DNA from: Bradyrhizobium sp. Ash2021
Lineage (GTDB): Bacteria > Pseudomonadota > Alphaproteobacteria > Rhizobiales > Xanthobacteraceae
Assembly (NCBI RefSeq): GCF_031202265.1
Contig: NZ_CP100604.1
Coordinates: 2,896,501 to 2,960,500 of the forward strand
Length of the DNA stretch: 64,000 nt
Reading direction: 5' to 3'
Part shown: piece by piece, positions 42,277-51,733 of the stretch
Layout of the letters: every line of letters begins with the position of its first letter
How positions within the stretch are numbered: the first letter of the stretch is position 1
Position numbers and translations under genes: made by a program
Notes under the pieces: generated by a model
The model's database searches: none
Seen by the model: the letters and a program-made list of their open reading frames with translations, nothing else
What the model was told of the DNA's origin: nothing

Positions 42277-43827
42277 ATGGATATCAAGCCGTTGTTAGGC
42301 CTTTGTGGCGCTCTCATCGCTGCGATAACGTCCGAGTTTAACGACCAGGTTACGTCGGTCGCGCTGAGCGACGTCCGCGGTGCACTCGGGATCAGCCACG
42401 ATGCCGGAACCTGGATCGAAAGCCTGTATGTGTCGGCCGAAATCATCGGCATGGCGATTTCGCCCTGGCTGCTGGTGACCTTTACGTTAAGGCGCTGGAC
42501 GCTTTTTGCGATCGCGCTCTGCGGGGTTTCGAGCGTGCTGATCCCGTTCAGCCCGAACATCGAGGCGATCAATGCTCTGCGGCTGCTCCAGGGGCTCGCG
42601 GGAGGCCTGATCATTCCGCTCGTGATGACCACGGCTTTTCGCATTCTCACGCCGAAGATTCGGCTCTACGGCCTGGCCGTCTACGCCTTGACCGCGACCT
42701 TCACGCCCGCGCTGGCCGAGACGGTGGCCGCGCTTTGGACCGATATCGTGGATTGGCGTTTCGTGTTCTTGCAGACGATCCCACTCTGCTCGCTGGCCGG
42801 CGTTCTCGTCTGGTACTGCGTGGACCAGGACCAGCCGAAATATGAGCGGCTCCGGATGCTGGACTGGCGCGGCGCGCTGCTGCTGGTGATCGGGGTCGGC
42901 GCCTTGAGCACCATGTTGTATCAGGGAGACCGGCTGGACTGGTTCAACTCACGGGTCATATGCGTCCTGGCTCTGGTGAGCGCAATCACCATCCCGCTGC
43001 TGCTCGTCAATGAATGGTTCCACCCTCTGCCGCTTCTAAAATTGCAGATGCTCGGCCGGCGTAATCTGGCCTATGGCGTGCTCGGTCTGTTCCTCTTTGT
43101 GATCATCAGCCAATCCGGCTCCACCGTGCCTCTACGATACCTGCAGGAAGTCCAGGGTTACCGGCCGCTGCAGTCCAACCTGATCACGCTGGAGATCGCC
43201 GCGTTGCAGCTGGCGATGCTGCCCGCCATGGCGCTGTTGCTGGACTACAAGCAGGTAGATTCGCGTCTTGTCACGATCGTCGGGCTGGGATTCATCCTGG
43301 CATCCTGCATCGGTTCGTCTTTCCTCACGGTCTATTGGAACCGAGATCAATTTTATATCTGGCAACTGTTCCAATCGATCGGTCAGCCGATGGTGGTCAT
43401 GCCACTTCTGATGAAGGCCACCAACACCGTTACCGGCCCGGCGGACGGCCCTCTCGCGTCTGCGCTGTTGAATACATCCCGGGCCATCGCGGAGGCAACG
43501 GGCGCATGGTTCCTGGAACTGATCGATCGTTGGCGCAACGCACTGCATTCCGACCGCATTGTCGATGAGGCCGGCCAGGACCGCTGGCGCGTGATCCAGA
43601 GCAATGGCGTGCTGCCGCAATATCCGCCACCGTTGATGTCCGACGGGCGCCTGCGCGTGCCGGGCAGCCTGCAGGCCTTGAGCCACGTCGTCGAGCAGCA
43701 GGTAACGATTTTATCGACGAGTGACACCTACCTGATCCTCGGAGCCGTGACTGTGTTCTTGATGGTCGTGGTGATGACGCTGCCGGTCCGGGCCATGCCG
43801 CCGCGCATCCATTTTGCAAAGCATTAG
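42277..43827 (+). CDS. DHA2-type MFS efflux transporter (EmrB-like)
   Basis: A 516-residue protein with about 14 hydrophobic spans. The N-terminus SEFNDQVTSVALSDVRGALG and the motif LRLLQGLAGGLIIPLVMTTA are typical of EmrB/FarB subunits. A long periplasmic C-terminal loop (DRWRNALHSDRIVDEAGQDR) is present before the last span. It leads a three-gene operon with an EmrA-like adaptor 9 bp later and an outer-membrane factor. The tripartite pump should export toxic compounds across both membranes. It is divergent from the HD/fdhA unit, with 250 bp between. Confidence 0.93.
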   Translation: MDIKPLLGLCGALIAAITSEFNDQVTSVALSDVRGALGISHDAGTWIESLYVSAEIIGMAISPWLLVTFTLRRWTLFAIALCGVSSVLIPFSPNIEAINALRLLQGLAGGLIIPLVMTTAFRILTPKIRLYGLAVYALTATFTPALAETVAALWTDIVDWRFVFLQTIPLCSLAGVLVWYCVDQDQPKYERLRMLDWRGALLLVIGVGALSTMLYQGDRLDWFNSRVICVLALVSAITIPLLLVNEWFHPLPLLKLQMLGRRNLAYGVLGLFLFVIISQSGSTVPLRYLQEVQGYRPLQSNLITLEIAALQLAMLPAMALLLDYKQVDSRLVTIVGLGFILASCIGSSFLTVYWNRDQFYIWQLFQSIGQPMVVMPLLMKATNTVTGPADGPLASALLNTSRAIAEATGAWFLELIDRWRNALHSDRIVDEAGQDRWRVIQSNGVLPQYPPPLMSDGRLRVPGSLQALSHVVEQQVTILSTSDTYLILGAVTVFLMVVVMTLPVRAMPPRIHFAKH

Positions 43828-43836
43828 GGAACCCGC

Positions 43837-45042
43837 ATGGCAGAGGATGTAGCCGAACTCGAGACGCGGCCTGCCGAGTCGAAGCGCAGCGAAAGGTCAG
43901 ACCCGGCCCCGATGCACACGAACGACGATTCGACGGACCGCAAGGTGCAGGAAGCAGATAAGCTTCCCGCACCTCTGCCGCGCCGGCCCTTCGTTGTGGT
44001 CGGACTCGTCGTAGCGATCTTCGCCGCGGTGGTCCTGTACATCATTTTTCGGCCTCATCCGGACGTACGGACGGCTGATGCTTATGTGATGGTCCATTAC
44101 GCCACGATCTCACCGCGCATCTCCGGTCAAGTCGCCACGGTGCCGGTTGACGACAACTATGTCGTCAAGACTGGACAAGTACTCGCAACGCTCGACTCGC
44201 GCGACAATGGGACCGCCGTGGCTGCGGCCGAGGCGGCGGTCACACGTGACAGATCGCAATTCGATGAGATCGGCGCCACTGTGGCTCGCCAGCCGTCGAT
44301 CGTGGCAGAACAACAGGCCGCCGTTGCGTCGGCGCGCGCCAAGCTTGCTTTCGCGCAGGCAGACGCGCGCCGCTACGACAATCTCGCCACGACGGGAGCC
44401 GGCACCATGCGGGAGCACCAGGAGGCCGACAGCACGCTTCAGCAGGGTCAGGCCTCGCTGGATAGTGCCGAAGCGTCGCTCGATGCGGCACGCCGGCAAC
44501 TGGATGTACTCAAGGCCCAGAGATCCGCGGCGGAGGCAGCGCTCAAGGCCGACGAGGCCAGACTTGAACAGGCCAGGCTTAATCTGTCCTACACGCAGAT
44601 TCGGGCGCCGATCGACGGCATGGTGGGCGAGCGGTCCGTGCAGGCCGGCAACTACGTCGCCCCCGGCACGACGTTGATGACCGTTGTGCCGCTCGATCAG
44701 GTCTATATCGAAGCGAACTATCTCGAAGTGGAACTGCGGCACGTCCGCAGCGGCCAGCCCGTAACCATCCATCTTGACGCCTACGACATCGACCTCAAAG
44801 GGACGGTGGATAGCGTGCCTCCGGCCTCCGGCACCGCCTTTGCACCGATCGCGCCCAACAATGCCACCGGCAATTTTACCAAGATCGTGCAACGGCTGCC
44901 GGTCAAGATCGTCGTGACGCCCGGGCAACCTTTGGCTAAGCTCCTGCGCGTGGGCCTGTCGGTCGAGACGACCATTCATACGGGACTGGAGGACGTCGTG
45001 GACGAACAGCGCAGATCAACCGATCGCGTGACCGGGCGTTAA
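43837..45042 (+). CDS. EmrA/HlyD-family membrane fusion protein
   Basis: A 401-residue adaptor: cytoplasmic N-terminus, one span (PFVVVGLVVAIFAAVVLYII), then biotinyl-lipoyl halves (ISPRISGQVATVPVDDNYVV and ARLNLSYTQIRAPIDGMVGE, the latter given in part), and a long Ala/Gln/Arg-rich coiled coil (VASARAKLAFAQADARRYDN). The beta-barrel segment QVYIEANYLEVELRHVRSGQ follows. It bridges the EmrB-like pump and the outer-membrane factor. It begins 9 bp after the pump gene and ends 3 bp before the next. Confidence 0.93.
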   Translation: MAEDVAELETRPAESKRSERSDPAPMHTNDDSTDRKVQEADKLPAPLPRRPFVVVGLVVAIFAAVVLYIIFRPHPDVRTADAYVMVHYATISPRISGQVATVPVDDNYVVKTGQVLATLDSRDNGTAVAAAEAAVTRDRSQFDEIGATVARQPSIVAEQQAAVASARAKLAFAQADARRYDNLATTGAGTMREHQEADSTLQQGQASLDSAEASLDAARRQLDVLKAQRSAAEAALKADEARLEQARLNLSYTQIRAPIDGMVGERSVQAGNYVAPGTTLMTVVPLDQVYIEANYLEVELRHVRSGQPVTIHLDAYDIDLKGTVDSVPPASGTAFAPIAPNNATGNFTKIVQRLPVKIVVTPGQPLAKLLRVGLSVETTIHTGLEDVVDEQRRSTDRVTGR

Positions 45043-45045
45043 CTG

Positions 45046-46539
45046 GTGCGTGCCTTACGTCTTGCGGCGTACCTCTCCGGCCCGATGTTAGGCATCGGTC
45101 TGACCGGCTGCACCGTTGGGCCGGACTTCCAGAGCCCCGAGATAAGAGAAGCACCCAGGAGATCGGCGTTAGATGGCGGAAGCGTGCCGAGCCGGACAGT
45201 CGAGGGCGCGGTCGACTTAGCCTGGTGGAAAAGCTTCCGGGATATTCAGCTGTCCTCGCTGGTCGAAAGGCTGGTATCGCAAAACCTGGACCTCGAGACG
45301 GCGGCGGAACGCGTGATCCAGAGCATGGCGCAGCGCCGGGTCGCAGCCTCTCAGGGACTGCCGCAGATCGACGGACAATCATCAAGTACCTATAATCGCG
45401 AGAGCCCGAACGGCACGCTCTCCTTGCTCGTCCCTAGACCCGGCGCGCCGCTGGAATATCCCCTGTTCCGGGATGGCTTGACGTCATCATGGCAACTGGA
45501 TCTGTTCGGTCGCGTTCGACGGGCGGTGGAAGCCGCCGACGCCGCCACCCTGGCGGCCGTGGAGAACCGGCACGGCGTCGCGCTCGCGGCGGTCGCCGAA
45601 CTGGCGCAAGGTTACATGCAATTGCGCGGAACCCAGAACCGTCTTGGGATCGCGAAACGCAATCTTCGCCTTGCCGAAGAGAATGTGGACCTGGTGAACA
45701 AGCGTTTCGGCGACGGAGTCGCCACGACGCTCGACCTGGCGCAAGCCCGGGCTCAACAGGCCACCATCGCCGCAACCCTGCCGCCACTGCGTACCCAGGA
45801 GGCGGAGCTCATTAACGTTATCGGACTCTTGCTGGGCTATGCTCCGCGCGCGCTCGAGGCCGAGTTGCATCGCTCTCAAATATTGCCGCGTGTGCCGCAC
45901 AAGGTTCCGGTGGGCTTGCCCGGAACGCTGGTACGCCGCCGGCCAGACGTGCGCGAGGCTGAGGCACGACTGCATGAAGCCACGGCGCAGACCGGAGTCG
46001 CGGTGGCGAGCTTTTATCCTGACGTGACATTGAACGGTGCCGTCGGCGTGGAAAGCTTGCAGCTGACCAATCTGTTCTCCCCGACGTCGACCGCATTCGC
46101 TCTGGGGCCGTCCGTTTCCATTCCGATCTTCGAGGGGGGACGGTTGCGGGGTACCCTGGCGCTGCGCGAATCGCGAGAGCGGGAGGCCGCCGTCATCTTT
46201 CAGAAAACCGTGTTGCGGGCCTGGAAAGAGGTCGACGATGCCATCACGGCCTATCGCGAAGCGCAAGTACGGCGCGGCCACGTCGCCCGGTCCGTCACTG
46301 AAAATCAGGCCGCTCTGCAAGCCGCCAGGCAACGTTACTCGGAGGGTGCGATCGACTTCCTGAATGTCATCACGGCACAAGCACAGTTGCTGCAGAGCGA
46401 AAATGATCTTGCCGACAGCGACACGCAGATCGCGACGTATCTCGTCAATCTTTATCGCGCCCTCGGGGGAGGATGGGAGGTCGCAGATGTCGCCTTTGGT
46501 GGGGATGATATGCCGCGACAGAAGATTGAAACACGATAG
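45046..46539 (+). CDS. NodT/OprM-type outer-membrane efflux lipoprotein
   Basis: GTG start at 45046, 3 bp after the adaptor stop; probably coupled translation, since no strong ribosome site is seen. The 497 residues begin with a lipoprotein signal and lipobox LTGC. The two OEP repeats contain LVERLVSQNLDLETAAERVI, the LPSLVRRRPDVREAEARLHE-like motif (LPGTLVRRRPDVREAEARL) and SIPIFEGGRLRGTLALRESR. It forms the trimeric outer-membrane channel of the pump. Confidence 0.94.
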   Translation: MRALRLAAYLSGPMLGIGLTGCTVGPDFQSPEIREAPRRSALDGGSVPSRTVEGAVDLAWWKSFRDIQLSSLVERLVSQNLDLETAAERVIQSMAQRRVAASQGLPQIDGQSSSTYNRESPNGTLSLLVPRPGAPLEYPLFRDGLTSSWQLDLFGRVRRAVEAADAATLAAVENRHGVALAAVAELAQGYMQLRGTQNRLGIAKRNLRLAEENVDLVNKRFGDGVATTLDLAQARAQQATIAATLPPLRTQEAELINVIGLLLGYAPRALEAELHRSQILPRVPHKVPVGLPGTLVRRRPDVREAEARLHEATAQTGVAVASFYPDVTLNGAVGVESLQLTNLFSPTSTAFALGPSVSIPIFEGGRLRGTLALRESREREAAVIFQKTVLRAWKEVDDAITAYREAQVRRGHVARSVTENQAALQAARQRYSEGAIDFLNVITAQAQLLQSENDLADSDTQIATYLVNLYRALGGGWEVADVAFGGDDMPRQKIETR

Positions 46540-46846
46540 GGGGCCGCTCGGGAGCCGTTTGCGTTCGTGGCACAGCTCCCGAATAATATGGCCGAATGAC
46601 TTGGCGGTCAGTCTGTTACCAATCTCATTCGGCGGGCGTGCCAGCAAGATTTCCCTAGGGGCTTTTGATGACAGGGGCCTCAAGGGAAGCGATGAGAAAA
46701 TGCGCCGTGATCTCACCCAATGCCATTCCTGATCGGCCGCTTCTGGCGCAAAGCGGAGATCAGCGAATCGGCAAGGTTCGGCTAAGTGCCACGAAGAGAC
46801 ATCCATGCAGTTCCGGTAACAAGCATCGCGACCAAAACGCGCGCCT
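46540..46846. other. Intergenic region with dispersed repeat fragment
   Basis: About 307 bp without a supported gene. The segment 46735-46795 (GGCCGCTTCTGGCGC, AGCGGA and GGCTAAGTGCC in order) matches the segment at 53303-53353. Confidence 0.45.
46735..46795. repeat. Dispersed repeat, GGCCGCTTCTGGCGC type, copy 1
   Basis: Shares GGCCGCTTCTGGCGC, AGCGGA and GCTAAGTGCC in the same order with 53303-53353; related in style to the longer repeats at 60106, 61093 and 63544. Confidence 0.5.
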
Positions 46847-47782
46847 TCACTTCGCGCCAGCTTCGATGCATCCTTCCATGATCCTGTCGATCTCGGCGCT
46901 CGACAGGACGCCGATCTCGGCAACGAATACGATCCGTGTCCGCGGCGTTCCCGCCGTTGGCGTCCCGCCCGGCGCCAGTGTCGCCCGCCCGCCGGCAAAC
47001 TGAAACACCATCAACCTGCCGGGCTGCTCCACGGTTTCGAACAGCCCCTTCGCCCGCGCCAGTTTCGGTGCGAGCCGACCGATCGCCAGCTGCAACCGCG
47101 ATAACGACACCGGCTGTTCCGACGTCCAGCTCAGCGTCTCGAACCGATCCGCCGCCGGCCGTCGTCGCCCCGGCTCGCGCGGCGCCGGCACACGATCCGC
47201 GCCCGAAGGGAAAAGAAGCGCTGCGGGAACGTCGCCATGCGGAGCATCGACCAGCACCGCCGCCGGACGCATCGCCCGGACAGCATCGCGCACCTGTGTC
47301 TGGTTCGCAGGGTCCGCGAGGTCCACTTTGCTCAGCGCCACCACGTCGGCCGCCCGCACCTGAGCGCGCAGGAGCGCATCGTCCAGCATGGTCACAGGAC
47401 TAGTCGCGTCCACCACGCACAGCACCGTTTCCAACGGCGCCTCCCGCCAGATCACCGGGTCCATCAGGTTGCGCACGACGTCCGTCGGATCGGCCACCCC
47501 GCTGGTTTCGATCACGATGAGCTCCGGCCGCGGATCGCGCCGCAGGAGAACGGCCAGCGTACGCAGCAGATCGCCTTCCAGCGAGCAACAGATGCAGCCA
47601 TTTCTCAGGCTGACGACGCCACCGGCGGCGCCCGTGATCAGCTCCGCATCGATGTTGATCGCGCCGAAATCGTTGACAACGGCGGCAATCCGCCTTCCCT
47701 CGGCATGCGTCAGCAATTGGTTCACGACCGTGGTCTTGCCCGACCCGAGGAATCCGGCCACGAGCACAACCGGGACGGACAC
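46847..47782 (-). CDS. COG0523/CobW-family GTPase (metallochaperone-like)
   Basis: A GTG at 47782, one base after the upstream gene's stop, gives 311 residues beginning with VPVVLVAGFLGSGKTTVVNQ (Walker A). The family metal motif CxCC is present in NGCICCSLEGDL, with ETSGVADPTDVV and the base-recognition motif SKVDLADP. The C-terminal CobW_C part is short and ends FVAEIGVLSSAEIDRIMEG. COG0523 GTPases deliver metals such as Zn or Co to partner enzymes. Coupling to a metal-dependent amidohydrolase suggests that enzyme as client (inference). Confidence 0.88.
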   Translation of the reverse strand: MSVPVVLVAGFLGSGKTTVVNQLLTHAEGRRIAAVVNDFGAINIDAELITGAAGGVVSLRNGCICCSLEGDLLRTLAVLLRRDPRPELIVIETSGVADPTDVVRNLMDPVIWREAPLETVLCVVDATSPVTMLDDALLRAQVRAADVVALSKVDLADPANQTQVRDAVRAMRPAAVLVDAPHGDVPAALLFPSGADRVPAPREPGRRRPAADRFETLSWTSEQPVSLSRLQLAIGRLAPKLARAKGLFETVEQPGRLMVFQFAGGRATLAPGGTPTAGTPRTRIVFVAEIGVLSSAEIDRIMEGCIEAGAK

Positions 47783-47783
47783 C

Positions 47784-49274
47784 TCAGCGACCGCCAACTG
47801 TCCGCCGCACCGGCAGGCCGGGCCTCGCCGCCAGATCCAGCACGCCATCCGTGATCAGCGGCTGGCCGCTGACGATCAGGTGTCGCACGCCCTCTGACGG
47901 ACGATTCATCGCCGAGAACGTCGCCCGGTCGGTGAGCGTTTCGAAATCGAAGACCACGATGTCGGCATCCGCGCCCGGCTGCAGCCTTCCCTTGGAACGC
48001 ATGGCGGGTGTGCTGGGGCCGAGAATCTCCGCCGGGATCAGCGTGCACTTGCGGATGCCTTCGAGGAGCGACACGGCCCGCCGCTCGCGCACCCACTCGC
48101 GGATGAAGCGCGTGAAACAACCCGCCGAACGCGGATGCGACGTCGCGTCCTCGGGCAGTGGCCAGGCGTCGCCGGTGTAAGTGCGGCCGTCCGCTAACGT
48201 CCAGGGCATGGCGTCAGACGCGATCGCGCCGCCGGGATACAGCACGGACATATCCAGGAGGTCGCGATGGTGCGAGTTGTTCTCGATATCGAGGATATGC
48301 CACAGCACCAGCGTGGAGGGCTCGGTGGCCTGTGCCGCGAGCAGTTCCTCCCGGTCGCGGAAGCGGCGCCCGTCGGTCACCCGCTGCACCGAATCGTAGC
48401 CCGTGCCGTTGCGCGCCACGAATTCGGGGTCGCTGAAGAACGCCGCCGCAAGCACCGTCGAACCGGTGCCGTAGGGATAGGCTTCGACCGTGATCGGAAG
48501 CCCCTGGGCCTGGGCCTTGGCCACCAGCACGGCACAGCGCTCCACGTCGGTCTTGCTGGAAGAGTTGAAATGGCAGATGTGCATATGCGCGCCGGTGGCG
48601 CCGGCATAGCCGATCAGGCGGATATAGGCCTCGGCGGCGCTCTCCGGGTCGATGCGGGACATGTAGGCGACGTGGGTGAAGGTCGGCACATCATGCGCCG
48701 CCGCCAGTTGACACACCGCCGTCAATTCCTGCACGCCGGCCCCCGGTGCATAGGCGTTGAGGATGCCGATGCCGATGCCGCCCTCATTCAGCCCGCCTGC
48801 AAGGCGCTCGAGGATGCCGGCCACCTCTGTCTCGCTGGCCACGTTCTCGATCCAGCGGCGATCGCGCATGGCATTGCCGAACGCATCCAGCGAGCTTTCC
48901 GCGTTGGAGCCGGTCATCGCGCCGATGCGCGCGAACGCCCAGTTGGCGGAGGCGCCGTAGTTCAGCACCCGTCCCTTGGCGGCCTGGCGTCGATACCAGG
49001 ATGCGACCGGCAAGACTCCCGCCTCGAGATCGAGCGTCGTCGTCACACCGTCGAACGCCTGCATGCGGTCGGCCGGGATCGACTGGCCGTGCGCGTGCAA
49101 GTCGATGAAGCCGGGAGCGACCACCAGTCCGGTCGCGTCGATCGACCGTTCGGCGCTGCCGAGTCCGGTGCCGACAGCGGCGATCCGGCCATCCAGCACC
49201 GCCACATCGCCGATGGCATCCATTCCGCTGGCCGGATCCACCACCCGGCCACCAGTGATTACCAAGCCAGCCAT
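47784..49274 (-). CDS. N-acyl-D-amino-acid deacylase-type amidohydrolase
   Basis: Start at 49274 follows GGGAG and gives 496 residues; the longer frame to 49451 has no ribosome site. The N-terminus VITGGRVVDPASGMDAIGDV and metal motif PGFIDLHAHGQ (HxH) mark the D-aminoacylase branch of the amidohydrolase superfamily. Further ligands are in VPTFTHVAYMS, MHICHFNSSS and IASDAMPW (Asp). It should cleave N-acyl-D-amino acids or related amides using zinc. It is followed immediately by the COG0523 GTPase gene and is divergent from a peptide-binding protein, suggesting uptake and hydrolysis of acylated peptides. Confidence 0.9.
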   Translation of the reverse strand: MAGLVITGGRVVDPASGMDAIGDVAVLDGRIAAVGTGLGSAERSIDATGLVVAPGFIDLHAHGQSIPADRMQAFDGVTTTLDLEAGVLPVASWYRRQAAKGRVLNYGASANWAFARIGAMTGSNAESSLDAFGNAMRDRRWIENVASETEVAGILERLAGGLNEGGIGIGILNAYAPGAGVQELTAVCQLAAAHDVPTFTHVAYMSRIDPESAAEAYIRLIGYAGATGAHMHICHFNSSSKTDVERCAVLVAKAQAQGLPITVEAYPYGTGSTVLAAAFFSDPEFVARNGTGYDSVQRVTDGRRFRDREELLAAQATEPSTLVLWHILDIENNSHHRDLLDMSVLYPGGAIASDAMPWTLADGRTYTGDAWPLPEDATSHPRSAGCFTRFIREWVRERRAVSLLEGIRKCTLIPAEILGPSTPAMRSKGRLQPGADADIVVFDFETLTDRATFSAMNRPSEGVRHLIVSGQPLITDGVLDLAARPGLPVRRTVGGR

Positions 49275-49617
49275 GTCGCCACTCCCGCATGCCGAAGGCC
49301 AACTCCACCCAAAGCCGGCATCAGCTTTCGGAAGCGCGTGGCACCGGCCGCGTACGGGCCGTCGCGACACCCATAGAGGCAGATTTTCGGACCGGCAACA
49401 ACGCTGCCTGTGGCATACCCCGCGTGCGCGATCGGCGTGATGGAAGGTCATTCACTCCGGGCTCGAGCCGATGACCATCATCGTGTGGCGCGGTAGTGCA
49501 ATGATGAACCCCATAAATGCGCCGGGCTCGTCCTCAACAGGCGCCGATCTGTGCTAAACTGGAACCGCGACCCATTCCCGGGCACGGGAATTGCACAATT
49601 GTGGTGTCAGGAGCGCT
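49275..49617. other. Divergent promoter region, amidohydrolase versus binding protein
   Basis: About 340 bp without a supported gene. GGGCACGGGAATTGCACAAT (49579-49598) and flanking sequence could hold the promoter of the plus-strand gene; no confident -35/-10 pair was defined. Confidence 0.4.
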
Positions 49618-51207
49618 ATGAAACTTCCTCATCGACGTCTTTTGTATTTGGCCGCGGGCGCGCTCGCGGCTTGGCTCGGCGTGTCTCCGCCGGCGGATGC
49701 CAAGACCATCACCGCCGTGATGCATTCCGACTTGCGGATCATCGATCCCGGATTCACCACCGCCTACATCACGCGCGATCACGGCTACATGGTCTACGAC
49801 ACGCTGCTGGCCATGGATGCGAACTTCAAGATCCAGCCGCAGATGGCGGACTGGAAGGTTTCCGACGACAAGCTCACTTATACGTTCACGCTGCGCGATG
49901 GGCTGAAGTGGCATGACGGCACGCCGGTCACCGCGGAAGATTGCGTGGCCTCGTTGAAGCGCTGGGGCAAGAACGATGGCATGGGCCAGAAGCTGATGGA
50001 CTTCACCGCCAGCCTTGAAGCGACCGATGCCAGGACCATCGCGCTGAAGCTGAAGGAGCCTTACGGCCTGGTGCTGGAATCGATCGGGAAGCCTTCATCC
50101 TATGCGCCGTTCATGATGCCCAAGCGGTTGGCGGAAACCCCGGCCGGCCAGCAAATAAAGGAACAGATCGGCTCGGGCCCCTTCAAGTTCGTGCAGGCCG
50201 AATTCCAGCCGGGCGTGAAGGCGGTCTACGAGAAAAACACCGACTATGTTCCGCGCAAGGAGCCTCCGAGCTGGACCGCCGGGGCTAAGGTCGTGAAGGT
50301 CGACCGCGTCGAATGGATCACGATGGCGGACGCACAGACCGCGGCGAACGCGCTGCAGTCAGGTGATATCGATTTCATGGAAGTTCCGGCTTTCGATATC
50401 TTGCCGATGCTGGCCGCCAACAACGACATCAAGGTCGATACCCTGAGCAAGTTCGGCTTCCAGACGGGCGGGCGAATGAACTTCCTTTATCCGCCGTTCG
50501 ACAATGTCAAGGTGCGCCGCGCCGCCTTCATAGCCTTGAACCAGAAGGACGTTCTCGATGCGCTGGTCGGCAATCCCGAATACTACCGGATTTGCGGTGC
50601 CGTGTTCATCTGCGACACGCCGTTTGCCACCGATGTCGGCTCGGAGACGCTGGTGAAGGGCGACGGCATGGCGGAGGCGAAGAAGCTGCTCGCTGAATCC
50701 GGTTATGACGGCACGCCCGTCGTGATTCTGGCGCCCGGCGATGTGGTGTCGCTGAAGGCGCAGCCGGTCGTTGCGGCGCAATTGCTGCGCGAAGCCGGCT
50801 TCAAGGTCGATCTGCAGGCGACCGACTGGCAAACCGTCGTCTCCCGCCGCGCGAGCCAGAAGCCGCCGAAGGAAGGCGGCTGGAATATGTTCTTCACCAA
50901 TTTCACCAGCGCCGACGCGGCGAACCCTATCGCCAGTGTCTCCATCGGCGGCAGAGGCAGGAACGGCGGCTGGTTCGGCTGGGCGGAAGACGCCAGGATC
51001 GAACAGCTGAAGGACGCCTTTGCGCGTTCGCTGTCACCGGAGGAGCAGAAGAAGATCGCTGCCGACATCCAGAAGGAAGTCTATGATCAAGCGATTCTTG
51101 TCCCGCTCGGACAATTTCTCCAGCCCAGCGCGTGGCGGAAATCGCTCACCGGCGTACTCGGCGGACCGGCTACGCCGGTCTTCTGGAATATAGAGAAGAC
51201 GGAGTGA
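49618..51207 (+). CDS. Peptide/nickel ABC transporter substrate-binding protein (SBP_bac_5)
   Basis: Start at 49618 follows CAGGAG and gives 529 residues with a signal peptide (LLYLAAGALAAWLGVSPPAD, AK). The mature protein has the family layout: DTLLAMDANFKIQPQMADWK, TLRDGLKWHDGTPVTAEDCV, SGPFKFVQAEFQPG and FPPFDNVKVRRA-like segment (LYPPFDNVKVRRAAFIALNQ). It binds oligopeptides or similar amides in the periplasm. No permease or ATPase genes follow; the next genes are a hydrolase relic and an IS, so the transporter may be lost or located elsewhere. Confidence 0.92.
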   Translation: MKLPHRRLLYLAAGALAAWLGVSPPADAKTITAVMHSDLRIIDPGFTTAYITRDHGYMVYDTLLAMDANFKIQPQMADWKVSDDKLTYTFTLRDGLKWHDGTPVTAEDCVASLKRWGKNDGMGQKLMDFTASLEATDARTIALKLKEPYGLVLESIGKPSSYAPFMMPKRLAETPAGQQIKEQIGSGPFKFVQAEFQPGVKAVYEKNTDYVPRKEPPSWTAGAKVVKVDRVEWITMADAQTAANALQSGDIDFMEVPAFDILPMLAANNDIKVDTLSKFGFQTGGRMNFLYPPFDNVKVRRAAFIALNQKDVLDALVGNPEYYRICGAVFICDTPFATDVGSETLVKGDGMAEAKKLLAESGYDGTPVVILAPGDVVSLKAQPVVAAQLLREAGFKVDLQATDWQTVVSRRASQKPPKEGGWNMFFTNFTSADAANPIASVSIGGRGRNGGWFGWAEDARIEQLKDAFARSLSPEEQKKIAADIQKEVYDQAILVPLGQFLQPSAWRKSLTGVLGGPATPVFWNIEKTE

Positions 51208-51215
51208 ATTTCGCT

Positions 51216-51243
51216 GCCAGGCGCCAGGCGCCAGGCGCCAGGC
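51216..51243. repeat. Tandem repeat, GCCAGGC x 4
   Basis: Four perfect copies of the 7-mer GCCAGGC just after the binding-protein stop. Candidate for slippage variation, in non-coding sequence. Confidence 0.85.
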
Positions 51244-51289
51244 GCTATTTCCATGACAATTCAGGCCACGAACTCATGAACCGAGATTG

Positions 51290-51659
51290 GCGAGGAGTCG
51301 CGCGGCGGGTTTCTTTCCATCCACTATGCTGGTCTCAAGCCGAGTGAGGTCATGGGTGTGGTGAATTTCTCCGGCGGCTGGTACCCATATGGACCGGTCA
51401 CCACACCGTACTATGCGAATGCTGGCCTAGGCGCGGCGGACAAAGGTCCCGCAACTTTGGTTCTATGCAGACAATGACCGCCTCTACGATGAAGCTGATC
51501 CGCGAATATTATCATGCGTTCACAGCGGCCGGCGGCTGCGCGCGCTTCGAGTTATTCCACGGGATTCCAGGCAACGGCCACTTGCTACTGCTTTATCCAG
51601 ACCGGTGGCGACCGATCGCGGATCAATTCTTGGCAACTCTCGACCCGCAAAAGCCCTGA
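51290..51659 (+). pseudogene. Alpha/beta hydrolase (dienelactone hydrolase-like) relic
   Basis: Readable pieces: ESRGGFLSIHYAGLKPSEVM, GVVNFSGGWYPYGPVT, then after shifts WFYADNDRLYDEA and LIREYYHAFTAAGG, with the His region GIPGNGHLLLLYPDRW. The SRGG nucleophile elbow, Asp loop and GHLL histidine are in family order, but at least two frameshifts separate them and the N-terminal half is missing. It ends at a stop near 51659. Confidence 0.65.
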
Positions 51660-51733
51660 AGCGCTCCCACAATTTTGCGCATTCCAAGCGGGATTGCCCG
51701 TTGCTCGCTCGTGACGACGCTTGGCGTCGAGTT

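Noticed and set aside
45487..46998. 503-residue minus-strand open frame
   Set aside because: Antisense to the outer-membrane factor gene, which has clear family motifs.
48267..49376. 369-residue plus-strand open frame
   Set aside because: Antisense to the amidohydrolase; composition (Arg/His/Gly rich) typical of a shadow in high-GC DNA.
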